A DNA stretch of 5,711 nt. Source: Acidobacteriota bacterium (GTDB lineage: Bacteria; Acidobacteriota; Terriglobia; Terriglobales; Acidobacteriaceae). Position numbers and translations under genes: made by a program. This document shows positions 1 to 5,145 of this stretch, in pieces. The DNA lies in contig JAKCDN010000216.1 in assembly GCA_021841795.1 (NCBI GenBank), positions 1-5,711 of the forward strand. The letters are read 5' to 3'. Numbering within the stretch: the first letter of the stretch is position 1; the number at the start of each line of letters is the position of its first letter. The notes under the pieces were generated by a model that was not told the origin of the DNA, did no database searches, and was given only the letters and a program-made list of their open reading frames with translations.

Positions 1-247
1 GAATATTCTGCTCGGCGGCAAAAGCCCACTGGTCTCTTTCGCGCACATTGAGCAGGCCGGCTACCGCCTCGCCTTTCTCTCCGACGTGCTGCTGGGATCG
101 GCGTTTGCGGCCTACGACCACGCGCTGCGTGAGGTTAAAGACGCCGCCCGCGACGCGAGCGTTCTACAATTGCCGCACATTGCCCCCGCGCGGGAGATCT
201 TCCGCCGCCTCGGTTCAGAGCACTGGGATGCCTTGCGCGCAGGCTAA
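1..247 (+). CDS. Isocitrate lyase/PEP mutase family enzyme, C-terminal end (5' end outside window)
   Basis: This is an open frame from the left edge, with codons starting at base 2, through 81 residues to TAA at 245-247. It begins NILLGGKSPLVSFAHIEQAG and continues with YRLAFLSDVLLGSAFAAYDH. That fits the last strand and helices of the (methyl)isocitrate lyase / phosphoenolpyruvate mutase TIM barrel, where family members carry an 'N..eGG.TP....eL...G...v.yP......A' segment followed by a helix with alternating A/M and L residues. Superfamily enzymes make or break C-C or C-P bonds next to a 2-oxoacid, using Mg2+ in the cytoplasm. The metal-binding and catalytic loops lie upstream of the window, so the substrate (isocitrate, methylisocitrate, oxaloacetate, phosphonate) cannot be chosen. 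The tail FRRLGSEHWDALRAG resembles the short C-terminal helix of single-domain members. A compact hairpin starts three bases after the stop. Confidence is good for the superfamily and low for the reaction. Confidence 0.7.
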   Translation, partial: NILLGGKSPLVSFAHIEQAGYRLAFLSDVLLGSAFAAYDHALREVKDAARDASVLQLPHIAPAREIFRRLGSEHWDALRAG

Positions 248-249
248 CC

Positions 250-266
250 GCTCCGCGCGGCGGAGC
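250..266 (+). terminator. Hairpin just after the lyase stop codon (possible terminator)
   Basis: Seven-base perfect inverted repeat GCTCCGC / GCGGAGC (250-256 and 260-266) with a three-base loop, beginning three bases after the TAA at 245-247. The position suits transcription termination or 3'-end protection of the lyase mRNA. No T-tract follows (the next bases are CAAAACC), so an intrinsic Rho-independent terminator is not proven. Confidence 0.35.
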
Positions 267-322
267 CAAAACCGCCAGCCGTGCGTGGCCAGACGCAAAA
301 CCTGAGCAGCACCGACTTTGAT

Positions 323-337
323 GGATCGCGGCGATCC
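323..337. other. Short perfect hairpin, 6-bp stem
   Basis: GGATCG (323-328) and CGATCC (332-337) are perfect inverted repeats around a three-base loop CGG. A G-T wobble at 322/338 could extend the stem. No T-run follows. It lies between two other compact stems (250-266 and 387-408) in the same non-coding stretch. No function can be assigned. Confidence 0.4.
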
Positions 338-386
338 GATCTGGCGCGACGGTTCCTCGCTGCCGCCATCGGACTCTGCCGCGGCG

Positions 387-408
387 CCACTGCGTGCAGA
401 TGCAGTGG
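387..408. other. Long hairpin with 9-bp stem and four-base loop
   Basis: CCACTGC (387-393) pairs perfectly with GCAGTGG (402-408). The stem continues with one G-T wobble (394/401) and one T-A pair (395/400), leaving a four-base loop GCAG at 396-399. It is the longest stem seen in the non-coding parts of the window. It lies about 260 bases upstream of tex and 140 bases after the lyase gene and has no T-tract on the + side. It could be a Rho-independent-like structure lacking the U-run, part of a small RNA, or chance. Confidence 0.45.
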
Positions 409-418
409 GAGCATCATT

Positions 419-444
419 ACTCCGCAACAACACTCCGCAACAAC
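419..444. repeat. Perfect 13-base tandem duplication
   Basis: ACTCCGCAACAAC occurs twice, head to tail with no spacer, at 419-431 and 432-444. It is the only exact tandem repeat of this length I noticed in the window. It sits ten bases after the 387-408 hairpin and about 225 bases upstream of the tex start. Two direct copies could be a duplicated regulator half-site or simply a replication-slippage duplication. Confidence 0.75.
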
Positions 445-650
445 GATCCCAGCCCATGCCGCACAACCAAACCGTGACGCCAGATCGCGCTCCGTGCCGT
501 GCGGTGCGGGCGGCTCGCATCCCGTTGTACCGCAATCGTCATTCAGTTCCACAAACTTTAACGCGCGCACGCGCAACTTTCATCATCAAGCGCGCAGGTG
601 TGGACGAGTGAAACTTGTTTTGCACAGTCCTCCGCTTCCGGTCTCGGTTT

Positions 651-667
651 AGGATGGGACTTGGACC
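651..667 (+). promoter_or_regulatory. Weak ribosome binding region of tex
   Basis: Upstream of the ATG at 668 the leader has AGGA at 651-654 (13-base spacing) and GGGA at 656-659 (8-base spacing). GGGA is the better-placed Shine-Dalgarno candidate, though weak. The ATG fits because the protein then begins with a short polar stretch followed by the usual Tex N-terminal helices. Confidence 0.4.
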
Positions 668-2929
668 ATGTCAGACAACAAGAATCTTCCCACGCCCCTA
701 CTCCTTCATATTTCCAATCTTTTGAATGTTCCATTGCGCGGCCTCACCGCGGTCATCGAGCTGCTGGATGACGGCGGCACGGTGCCGTTTATCGCTCGCT
801 ACCGCAAGGAAGCCACAGGCAACCTGGACGAAGTGCAGATCCGCGCCATCGAAGAGAATCTGGCATACTTCCGCGAGCTCGAGGAGCGTCGCGCAAGCAT
901 TCTGGCCTCCATCGCAGAGCAGGGCAAGCTCAGCGATGAGCTGAAGGCGCGCATTGAAGCCACTCTCGACAAAAGCGAGCTTGAGGATCTCTATCTGCCC
1001 TACAAACCCAAGCGGCGCACCAAAGCAACCATTGCGCGCGAAAAGGGCCTGGAGCCGCTGGCCGCCTACCTGTGGGCGCAGAAACAAACCGGGGAGGCGC
1101 TTGCAACCCTGGCGCCGAAGTTCGTGAATGCTGAACTCGGAGTCGCCAGTGTTGACGAAGCTCTCGAGGGCGCGCGGCACATCGTGGCCGAGTGGATCAG
1201 CGAAGATGCCGACCTGCGCAAGGCGCTGCGCACACTCCTCTTTGACGAGGGAGTGGTCATCAGCCGCAAGACCCTGGACGGCGTGGACGAGCGCGAAAAA
1301 TTCAAGATGTACTACGAGTACAAGGAACCGGTGAAGACCATCCCCTCGCACCGCATGCTGGCAATCCGCCGCGGCGAAGCGGAAAAGGTTCTTTACTTTC
1401 TCATCGACCTCGAAGAGGAGCGCGCGCTCGGCATCCTGCGCCGGCAGGTGCTCCGCGATCAGGGTGACTGGACTCCGCAACTTGAGCTCGCCCTCGAAGA
1501 CGCATGGAAGCGGCTGCTGAACTCATCGATCCAGGCTGAGGTGCGGCTGGAACTCAAGCACCGCTCGGACACGGAGGCGATCCAGGTTTTTCGCGACAAC
1601 CTCTATAATCTGCTGCTCGCGCCCCCGGCCGGCCCGATCTCGGTGCTCGGCATCGATCCTGGCCTGCGCACGGGCTGCAAGGTCGCGATCGTGGATCAGA
1701 CGGGCAAGCTGCTGGCGCACGACGTGCTCTACCTGCACACCTCCAAGAACGCGAATATCGAAGCCGGCGCCAGGCTGGAGGCCTTGCTGCGCAAGCACAC
1801 CGTGCGCGCCATCGCCATCGGCAACGGCACCGCCTCGCGTGAGACCGACGCCTTCGTGCGCGAGTTTTTGCGCGATAAGGGCATCCAGGAGATTTTTTCC
1901 GTCACCGTGAGCGAGGCCGGCGCCAGTGTCTATTCCGCCTCCGATGTGGCGCGGCAGGAGTTTCCCGATCTCGACCTGACGGTGCGCGGCGCAATCTCCA
2001 TCGCGCGCCGTTTGCAGGATCCGCTCTCCGAACTCGTCAAGGTCGATCCCAAATCCATCGGCGTGGGCCAGTATCAACACGATGTCGATCAGCGCCAGCT
2101 TGCCGGCTCGCTCGAGAAAGTGGTTGAGAGCTGCGTGAACCGCGTGGGCGTGGACTTGAACACCTCGTCGTGGACGCTGCTGCGCTACGTCTCGGGCATC
2201 ACGGAACGCACGGCCATGAACATCGTCACTTTCCGCAATGAACACGGCAGCTTCAGCTCGCGCACGCAGGTGCTCGACGTTCCCGGCATCGGCCCCAAAA
2301 CCTTTGAGCAGGCCGCCGGATTTCTGCGCATTCGTAACGGAGAAAATCCGCTTGATATGACCGCGGTACACCCGGAATCGTACGCGGTGGTCGAGCAGAT
2401 CGCGTCCATGCTCAACACCGGCGTGGCCGATCTGATTCGCGAGCCTGAAATGCTGGAAAAGGTGGACCGGAGCCGGCTCTCGGCCGGCGCCTACACCCTC
2501 GAAGATATCCTCGCCGAGCTGCGCAAGCCGGGACGCGATCCGCGCGATCAATTCGTCGCGCCGCAGTTTCACGAAGAAGTGCGCGAGATTGCGGATGTGC
2601 AGGCCGGGATGGTCCTGGAAGGCGTGGTCACGAACGTGACCAAATTCGGCGCTTTTGTTGACATCGGCGTGCATCAGGACGGCCTGGTGCACATCAGCGA
2701 GCTCTCCAACAAATTCATCAAAGATCCGGCCGATGCCGTGAAAACCGGACAGATCGTCAAGGTGAAGGTGCTCAGCGTAGATGCAAAGGCAATGCGCATC
2801 GGCCTCTCCATCAAGGCCCTGATGGCTCCCGCGGGCCGTCCGCAGCCGAAGAAGCAGGCGCCCGCGCCGCCCATGACATTCGAGCAAAAGCTGTCGGCGC
2901 TTTCGGCCAAGTGGACGGGCAGAGCTTGA
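668..2929 (+). CDS. tex: Tex family RNA-binding transcription accessory protein
   Basis: Complete 753-residue gene (ATG 668, TGA 2927-2929), close to the roughly 770-785 residues of characterised Tex proteins. The sequence shows the whole family architecture: the N-terminal helical region with FIARYRKEATG (41-51) and PYKPKRRTKA (111-120); a YqgF/RNase H-like domain opening with GIDPGLRTGCKVA (328-340) and including IGNGTASRETD (384-394) and SVTVSEAGASVYSAS (411-425); the conserved block from RGAISIARRLQDPL (440-453) to SIGVGQYQHDV (463-473); helix-hairpin-helix segments including VPGIGPKTFEQAAGF (538-552); and a C-terminal S1 domain at about 645-716 (GVVTNVTKFGAFVDIG, then DGLVHISELS). A Pro/Lys-rich linker and short tail follow. 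Tex is a cytoplasmic nucleic-acid-binding protein related to eukaryotic Spt6 and linked to transcription and toxin-gene expression in several pathogens; its biochemical role is incompletely known. It is flanked by long spacers on both sides and so is probably monocistronic. Confidence 0.97.
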   Translation: MSDNKNLPTPLLLHISNLLNVPLRGLTAVIELLDDGGTVPFIARYRKEATGNLDEVQIRAIEENLAYFRELEERRASILASIAEQGKLSDELKARIEATLDKSELEDLYLPYKPKRRTKATIAREKGLEPLAAYLWAQKQTGEALATLAPKFVNAELGVASVDEALEGARHIVAEWISEDADLRKALRTLLFDEGVVISRKTLDGVDEREKFKMYYEYKEPVKTIPSHRMLAIRRGEAEKVLYFLIDLEEERALGILRRQVLRDQGDWTPQLELALEDAWKRLLNSSIQAEVRLELKHRSDTEAIQVFRDNLYNLLLAPPAGPISVLGIDPGLRTGCKVAIVDQTGKLLAHDVLYLHTSKNANIEAGARLEALLRKHTVRAIAIGNGTASRETDAFVREFLRDKGIQEIFSVTVSEAGASVYSASDVARQEFPDLDLTVRGAISIARRLQDPLSELVKVDPKSIGVGQYQHDVDQRQLAGSLEKVVESCVNRVGVDLNTSSWTLLRYVSGITERTAMNIVTFRNEHGSFSSRTQVLDVPGIGPKTFEQAAGFLRIRNGENPLDMTAVHPESYAVVEQIASMLNTGVADLIREPEMLEKVDRSRLSAGAYTLEDILAELRKPGRDPRDQFVAPQFHEEVREIADVQAGMVLEGVVTNVTKFGAFVDIGVHQDGLVHISELSNKFIKDPADAVKTGQIVKVKVLSVDAKAMRIGLSIKALMAPAGRPQPKKQAPAPPMTFEQKLSALSAKWTGRA

Positions 2930-2958
2930 ATCGGCGGACCCTCCGCAGCAGAGCGGAA

Positions 2959-2984
2959 AGGATGAGACGCCTCAATTTCATCCT
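2959..2984 (+). terminator. Hairpin downstream of tex (possible terminator)
   Basis: Perfect 7-bp inverted repeat AGGATGA / TCATCCT (2959-2965, 2978-2984), which can extend inward by a wobble and an A-T pair to leave an eight-base loop. It begins 29 bases after the tex stop codon, a normal place for a 3' end structure. The stem is only moderately GC-rich and is followed by GCCGGTCTGG, not by T residues, so the terminator call is tentative. Confidence 0.3.
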
Positions 2985-3036
2985 GCCGGTCTGGATTAGC
3001 CAGGAACGCGCCCAGGCGCGCGCAGCGTGGCGCTGA

Positions 3037-3070
3037 GTCCGGAGCTCCGCGAGAAGTCTCCGGCCCGGAC
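3037..3070 (+). promoter_or_regulatory. Two mutually exclusive stems upstream of lrgA
   Basis: GTCCGG (3037-3042) can pair with CCGGAC (3065-3070), and CCGGAG (3039-3044) can pair with CTCCGG (3058-3063). Both stems use bases 3039-3042, so they cannot form together. The structure ends 21 bases before the lrgA start. Such a pair may be an attenuator-like switch, or just a consequence of GC-rich repetitive sequence. If transcription starts next to the ATG, as the -10-like site suggests, this element would be DNA-level or belong only to read-through mRNA from tex. Confidence 0.3.
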
Positions 3071-3078
3071 AGCGCAAG

Positions 3079-3091
3079 CATAATAAAGAGG
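3079..3091 (+). promoter_or_regulatory. Possible -10 box placed for a leaderless lrgA transcript
   Basis: CATAAT at 3079-3084 differs from the TATAAT consensus at one position and ends seven bases before the lrgA ATG at 3092, so a transcript from it would begin at or next to the start codon. The A/T-rich patch stands out in GC-rich surroundings. No good -35 lies 16-18 bases upstream. The only purine-rich motif, AAGAGG (3086-3091), directly abuts the ATG and is too close to act as a normal Shine-Dalgarno site. Confidence 0.35.
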
Positions 3092-3481
3092 ATGGACTAT
3101 CTTTGGGGAACCACCATCCTGGTTGGATTCTACCTGGGAGGATCGGCGCTCCACCGCGCGGGCGTGCCGATTCCGGGCGGCGTCCTGGGCTTGCTGCTTT
3201 TCTATCTGGCGCTCGCCTCCGGGCTGCTCAAGACAGCGTGGGTCGAGCGGGCTTCAACCTTTCTGCTGCGTCACATGGTGCTGCTGTTTGTGCCGCTCAC
3301 CATCGGCCTCATGGATATGCGCGAGCTGCTGTCGCGGCAATGGCTGGCGATCGTGGCCAGCCTGGTGGTCAGTCTGCTGGCAGTGCTGCTTACCACGGCG
3401 CTGCTCGGCCGCTGGATTCTTCCGGTCGAGCCGGGCCTGCATAAAGACGCCGACTGCGCCGGACAGGGTGAAGACCGATGA
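3092..3481 (+). CDS. lrgA: CidA/LrgA family holin-like membrane protein
   Basis: Complete 129-residue gene (ATG 3092, TGA 3479-3481), the usual size for the LrgA family. It is very hydrophobic, with about four membrane segments near residues 6-21, 29-47, 57-74 and 84-108. It carries the family signatures VPIPGGVLGLLLF (25-37), with the hallmark P-G-x-x-x-G turn after helix 1, and LLFVPLTIGLM (64-74). The tail of about 20 residues is polar. Family members sit in the cytoplasmic membrane and work with an LrgB/CidB partner. In staphylococci they modulate murein hydrolase activity and lysis; in Bacillus subtilis (PftAB) and Streptococcus mutans (LrgAB) the pair moves pyruvate; the plant fusion PLGG1 moves glycolate/glycerate. 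The partner gene overlaps its stop by four bases. This start is the only usable one in frame, and alignment with relatives such as YohJ places helix 1 correctly. Whether it is lysis-type or transporter-type cannot be read from sequence. Confidence 0.92.
   Translation: MDYLWGTTILVGFYLGGSALHRAGVPIPGGVLGLLLFYLALASGLLKTAWVERASTFLLRHMVLLFVPLTIGLMDMRELLSRQWLAIVASLVVSLLAVLLTTALLGRWILPVEPGLHKDADCAGQGEDR
3465..3480 (+). promoter_or_regulatory. Ribosome binding site and ATGA coupling junction of lrgB
   Basis: AGGGTGA (3465-3471) lies inside the end of lrgA, six bases before the lrgB ATG at 3478-3480. The ATG overlaps the lrgA TGA (3479-3481) as ATGA. This arrangement typically couples translation of the two proteins and supports the lrgB start chosen here. 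Confidence 0.7.
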
Positions 3482-4173
3482 GCGCGTCCTTCTGGGCCGG
3501 AAATCCAGTCGTCAGCATTGCCGTTACCCTTCTCGCCTATGCCCTGGCGATCCGGCTGCACCGGCAATGGAAATGGATCCCCCCGATCGTCGCCGCCTGC
3601 GTCCCGGTGGTTGCCGTCCTGCTGATGCTGCGGGAACCTTACTCGCTTTACAATCGTGGCGGGAGTTACCTTACATGGTGGCTGGGACCGGCCACAGTTG
3701 CGCTTGGTTTTCCAATGCACAAGCACGGCGTCGTTCTGCGCCGCTCATTGCCGCGGCTGGCGTGCGTGGTGTTCGCAGGATCGATCGTCGGCATGTCAAC
3801 CGCCGGCCTGACCGCCTGGCTGCTCCACGCGCCGCTGCCCGTGGTCATGTCTGCCGTGCCAAAATCGGTGACCACCCCCATCGCCATTGAGGTCTGCCGC
3901 GAGTTGAACGGCATTCCTCAGATCACCATCGCCATGGTCATTCTGGCCGGAGTGCTGGGCGCAACCTTCGGCGTGCCGCTGTTGCGGCTGCTGCGCGTGC
4001 ACGACGATCGCGCCGTCGGAGCCGCCATCGGCACGACCTCGCATGGAATTGGCACCGCCAGCCTGGTGCGTCAATCCGAGATGCGGGCCACCGTTTCCTC
4101 ATGGGCAATGGCCGCCGCAGGGGTCTTCACTTCTCTTCTTGCCGCTCTACTGGCGCTGCTGATGCGCTGGTAA
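3478..4173 (+). CDS. lrgB: LrgB/CidB family membrane protein
   Basis: Complete 231-residue gene (ATG 3478, TAA 4171-4173), matching the 225-235 residues normal for LrgB proteins. Family hallmarks are clear: LGPATVALGFPMHKH (69-83; 'LGPA.VALA.PLY' in relatives), PKSVTTPIA (128-136) and IGTTSHGIGTA (184-194), plus the GxxxG-type segment VLAGVLGATFGVPLL (155-169). About six to seven hydrophobic segments are visible, including one at the extreme C-terminus. It is expected in the cytoplasmic membrane as partner of the LrgA protein encoded just upstream. Known pairs act either in control of murein hydrolases and cell death or as facilitated carriers of pyruvate; the chloroplast homologue PLGG1, an LrgA-LrgB fusion, exports glycolate. 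No lytSR-type two-component genes are visible next to the operon, so its regulation here is unknown. The gene converges on the TauE/SafE gene. Confidence 0.95.
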   Translation: MSASFWAGNPVVSIAVTLLAYALAIRLHRQWKWIPPIVAACVPVVAVLLMLREPYSLYNRGGSYLTWWLGPATVALGFPMHKHGVVLRRSLPRLACVVFAGSIVGMSTAGLTAWLLHAPLPVVMSAVPKSVTTPIAIEVCRELNGIPQITIAMVILAGVLGATFGVPLLRLLRVHDDRAVGAAIGTTSHGIGTASLVRQSEMRATVSSWAMAAAGVFTSLLAALLALLMRW

Positions 4174-4346
4174 TCCGGATTGCCGGGGATGTGGATTTGC
4201 GCTTCGGCATCACCGATTCAGGCCACGCGGATTCGACGCAGGAGAGAGTTCTGCGGCGCCGGACAGCGCAGTTGCCTCTGCGGTCGAAAGCGCGAAGCAG
4301 CGAACCCCTGCAACGCCTTCAGCTGCCAGGGGCGCAGCGCTGCCGC
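4174..4346. other. Convergent spacer between lrgB and the TauE/SafE gene
   Basis: This 173-base spacer lies between two 3' ends and contains no gene. AATCCGGATT (4172-4181) is a perfect 10-base palindrome overlapping the lrgB stop. CCCCTG (4305-4310) pairs with CAGGGG (4327-4332) across a 16-base loop. GCAGCGCTGC (4334-4343) is another 10-base palindrome, directly before the end of the minus-strand gene. Some of these may act as bidirectional terminators, but none has a T-run on either strand. Confidence 0.5.
4305..4332. terminator. Possible bidirectional terminator stem between convergent genes
   Basis: CCCCTG (4305-4310) and CAGGGG (4327-4332) form a 6-bp GC-rich stem 14 bases past the 3' end of the minus-strand TauE/SafE gene and 131 bases past lrgB. 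The 16-base loop is large and no T-tract flanks it, so this is a weak call based mainly on location. Confidence 0.25.
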
Positions 4347-5090
4347 TCATACATGATGCGTGATGGCCTCGATAAACAGCACTCCGCCAATCAGAAGCAG
4401 TCCTGCATAAATGTATTGCAGAAACGCGGCGCTGGAAAAACGATGATTGGCGGCCCGGCCCAGAAACACCGCGGGCAGCATGACCGGCAACGAAATCAGG
4501 AACTCGTGTGTCACCGCACGGGTCCACAGCCCCGCGCTCCAGTACCCCAGCATTCCCAGCATGCTTGCCGGCAGGAAATACGCTTGCAGTGTGGCGCGAA
4601 AGCGCTGCGGCGACCACCTTCGCAGGGAGCCATAGATCACCAGCGGCGGCCCGTTCATACCGAATGCCCCGCCCAGCACGCCGGCCAGGAATCCTGACAA
4701 CACCAGCAGCAATCGGTGCTCATGCTCCAGGCGGAGCAGGCGGCGTGTAATGAGTGAAAATGCGGCGAACAACACGATCAATAGGCCCAGGGCGGCCTTT
4801 ACCAGGCGCGGATCCGCCCTGGTCAGCAGCAGCAATCCCAGCGGGATTCCGAAAAGCGTGGCGGTCAGCAGCCCGGCGGCACTGCGCAGATGGATATGCC
4901 GCCAGTCCTGCGCCACTACCACCGCTGCAATCGCGATGGAGAGCAGCACCGCCAGCGGCGCGGCCACCCGCAGCGGCATGCAAAACGCCAGCAGCGGAAC
5001 CGCGATCAGCGCTTCGCCAAATCCGAACGCCGAGCGGATGAAGGTGGCAAGGAATACGATCGCCAGAACAAGTAGAAGGGACGCGTGAAT
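4347..5090 (-). CDS. TauE/SafE family membrane permease, probable non-canonical ATT start
   Basis: From ATT at 5090-5088 to TGA at 4349-4347 this gives 247 residues, typical for TauE/SafE permeases. The family's two pseudo-repeats are visible: FGFGEALIAVPLL (22-34) after the first membrane segment LLLVLAIVFLATFI (5-18), and GVLGGAFGMNGPPLVIYG (137-154) in the second half. About seven to eight hydrophobic segments follow the usual pattern. Family members export sulfite, sulfoacetate or related organosulfur and organic anions through the inner membrane; the substrate here is unknown. The first in-frame ATG (4979-4977) would delete helix 1 and the first signature. No ATG, GTG or TTG occurs in this frame between it and the upstream stop at 5168-5166. 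I chose ATT because GGGAG (5100-5096) precedes it by five bases and the protein then begins as relatives do. The alternative is a GTG at 5127 joined by a one-base shift in the A5/T5 run 5103-5107. The family call is firm; the start is uncertain. Confidence 0.85.
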   Translation of the reverse strand: MHASLLLVLAIVFLATFIRSAFGFGEALIAVPLLAFCMPLRVAAPLAVLLSIAIAAVVVAQDWRHIHLRSAAGLLTATLFGIPLGLLLLTRADPRLVKAALGLLIVLFAAFSLITRRLLRLEHEHRLLLVLSGFLAGVLGGAFGMNGPPLVIYGSLRRWSPQRFRATLQAYFLPASMLGMLGYWSAGLWTRAVTHEFLISLPVMLPAVFLGRAANHRFSSAAFLQYIYAGLLLIGGVLFIEAITHHV

Positions 5091-5102
5091 GGTGTCTCCC
5101 GG
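5091..5102 (-). promoter_or_regulatory. Shine-Dalgarno site before the ATT start of the TauE/SafE gene
   Basis: Read on the minus strand, CCGGGAGACACC leads directly into ATT (5090-5088). The GGGAG core occupies 5100-5096 with a five-base spacer, a close match to the ideal. It is the main sequence argument for initiation at ATT rather than at the internal ATG at 4979, which would remove conserved sequence. Confidence 0.5.
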
Positions 5103-5145
5103 AAAAACGCGGCTGCGAAGATTCCACGAATGCGAATCCTGCCGA

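Larger units (their letters stand above)
248..667. other. 420-base intergenic region between the lyase gene and tex
   Basis: I find no gene I can support here. Several 97-123-codon frames are open on both strands, but they overlap each other, have low-complexity Arg/Ala/Pro/Ser-rich translations with no recognisable motif, and run through hairpins and a tandem repeat. What it holds: a hairpin at 250-266, a hairpin at 323-337 (GGATCG / CGATCC, three-base loop), a longer hairpin at 387-408, a 13-base tandem duplication at 419-444, and alternating GC runs near 561-575 and 590-595. I could not place a convincing -35/-10 pair for tex; TAGGAT at 650-655 is -10-like but has no matching -35. The region should carry the tex promoter and leader, and a small RNA cannot be excluded. 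Confidence 0.6.
2930..3091. other. Hairpin-rich spacer between tex and lrgA
   Basis: This 162-base spacer contains no gene. Inverted repeats in order: AGGATGA / TCATCCT (2959-2965 and 2978-2984, 12-base loop), a plausible 3' structure for tex, 29 bases after its stop; CGCGC / GCGCG (3007-3011 and 3016-3020); CAGCG / CGCTG (3023-3027 and 3031-3035); and two mutually exclusive stems at 3037-3070. None is followed by a T-run, so termination after tex would need Rho or would be partial. The lrgA frame is open back to a TGA at 2963-2965 but has no ATG, GTG or TTG before 3092. Confidence 0.55.

Noticed and set aside
281..652. 123-codon + frame in the gap before tex, with overlapping frames at 318-611 (+), 215-535 (-) and 244-576 (-)
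   Set aside because: All four overlap each other, have low-complexity translations, lack supporting ribosome sites and run through hairpins and the tandem repeat. Several long frames at once are expected in GC-rich non-coding DNA.
615..655. TTGTTT (615-620) and TAGGAT (650-655) as a tex promoter
   Set aside because: The spacing is about 29 bases, far from 16-18, and no better -35 lies at the right distance from TAGGAT. Not called as a promoter.
1523..2887. Long open frame of 454 codons on the minus strand opposite tex
   Set aside because: It lies wholly antisense to tex, whose protein matches its family from end to end. The antisense translation is His/Asp/Arg/Gly-rich without motifs, the usual mirror of a G/C-biased third codon position.
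3123..3890. 255-codon + frame spanning lrgA and lrgB
   Set aside because: It is a shadow: the LrgA and LrgB signature motifs are all in the other two frames, and this translation is rich in Cys, Trp, Arg and Ser without membrane organisation.
3065..4270. CCGGACAGCGCA occurs exactly at 3065-3076 and 4259-4270, flanking lrgAB as direct repeats
   Set aside because: About one chance 12-base repeat pair is expected in a window of this length. The repeats do not extend further, and there is no mobile-element gene or target-site signature.
4101..4697. 198-codon + frame over the end of lrgB, the convergent spacer and the TauE/SafE gene
   Set aside because: It starts inside lrgB and ends antisense to the permease. 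The translation is Gln/Arg/Ser-rich with no recognisable domain.
4720..5127. GTG-started 135-codon minus frame overlapping the TauE/SafE gene
   Set aside because: Beyond its first few codons it is out of frame with the recognisable permease and becomes Gly/Ala/Arg low complexity. Only its start region matters, as one alternative for the permease 5' end.
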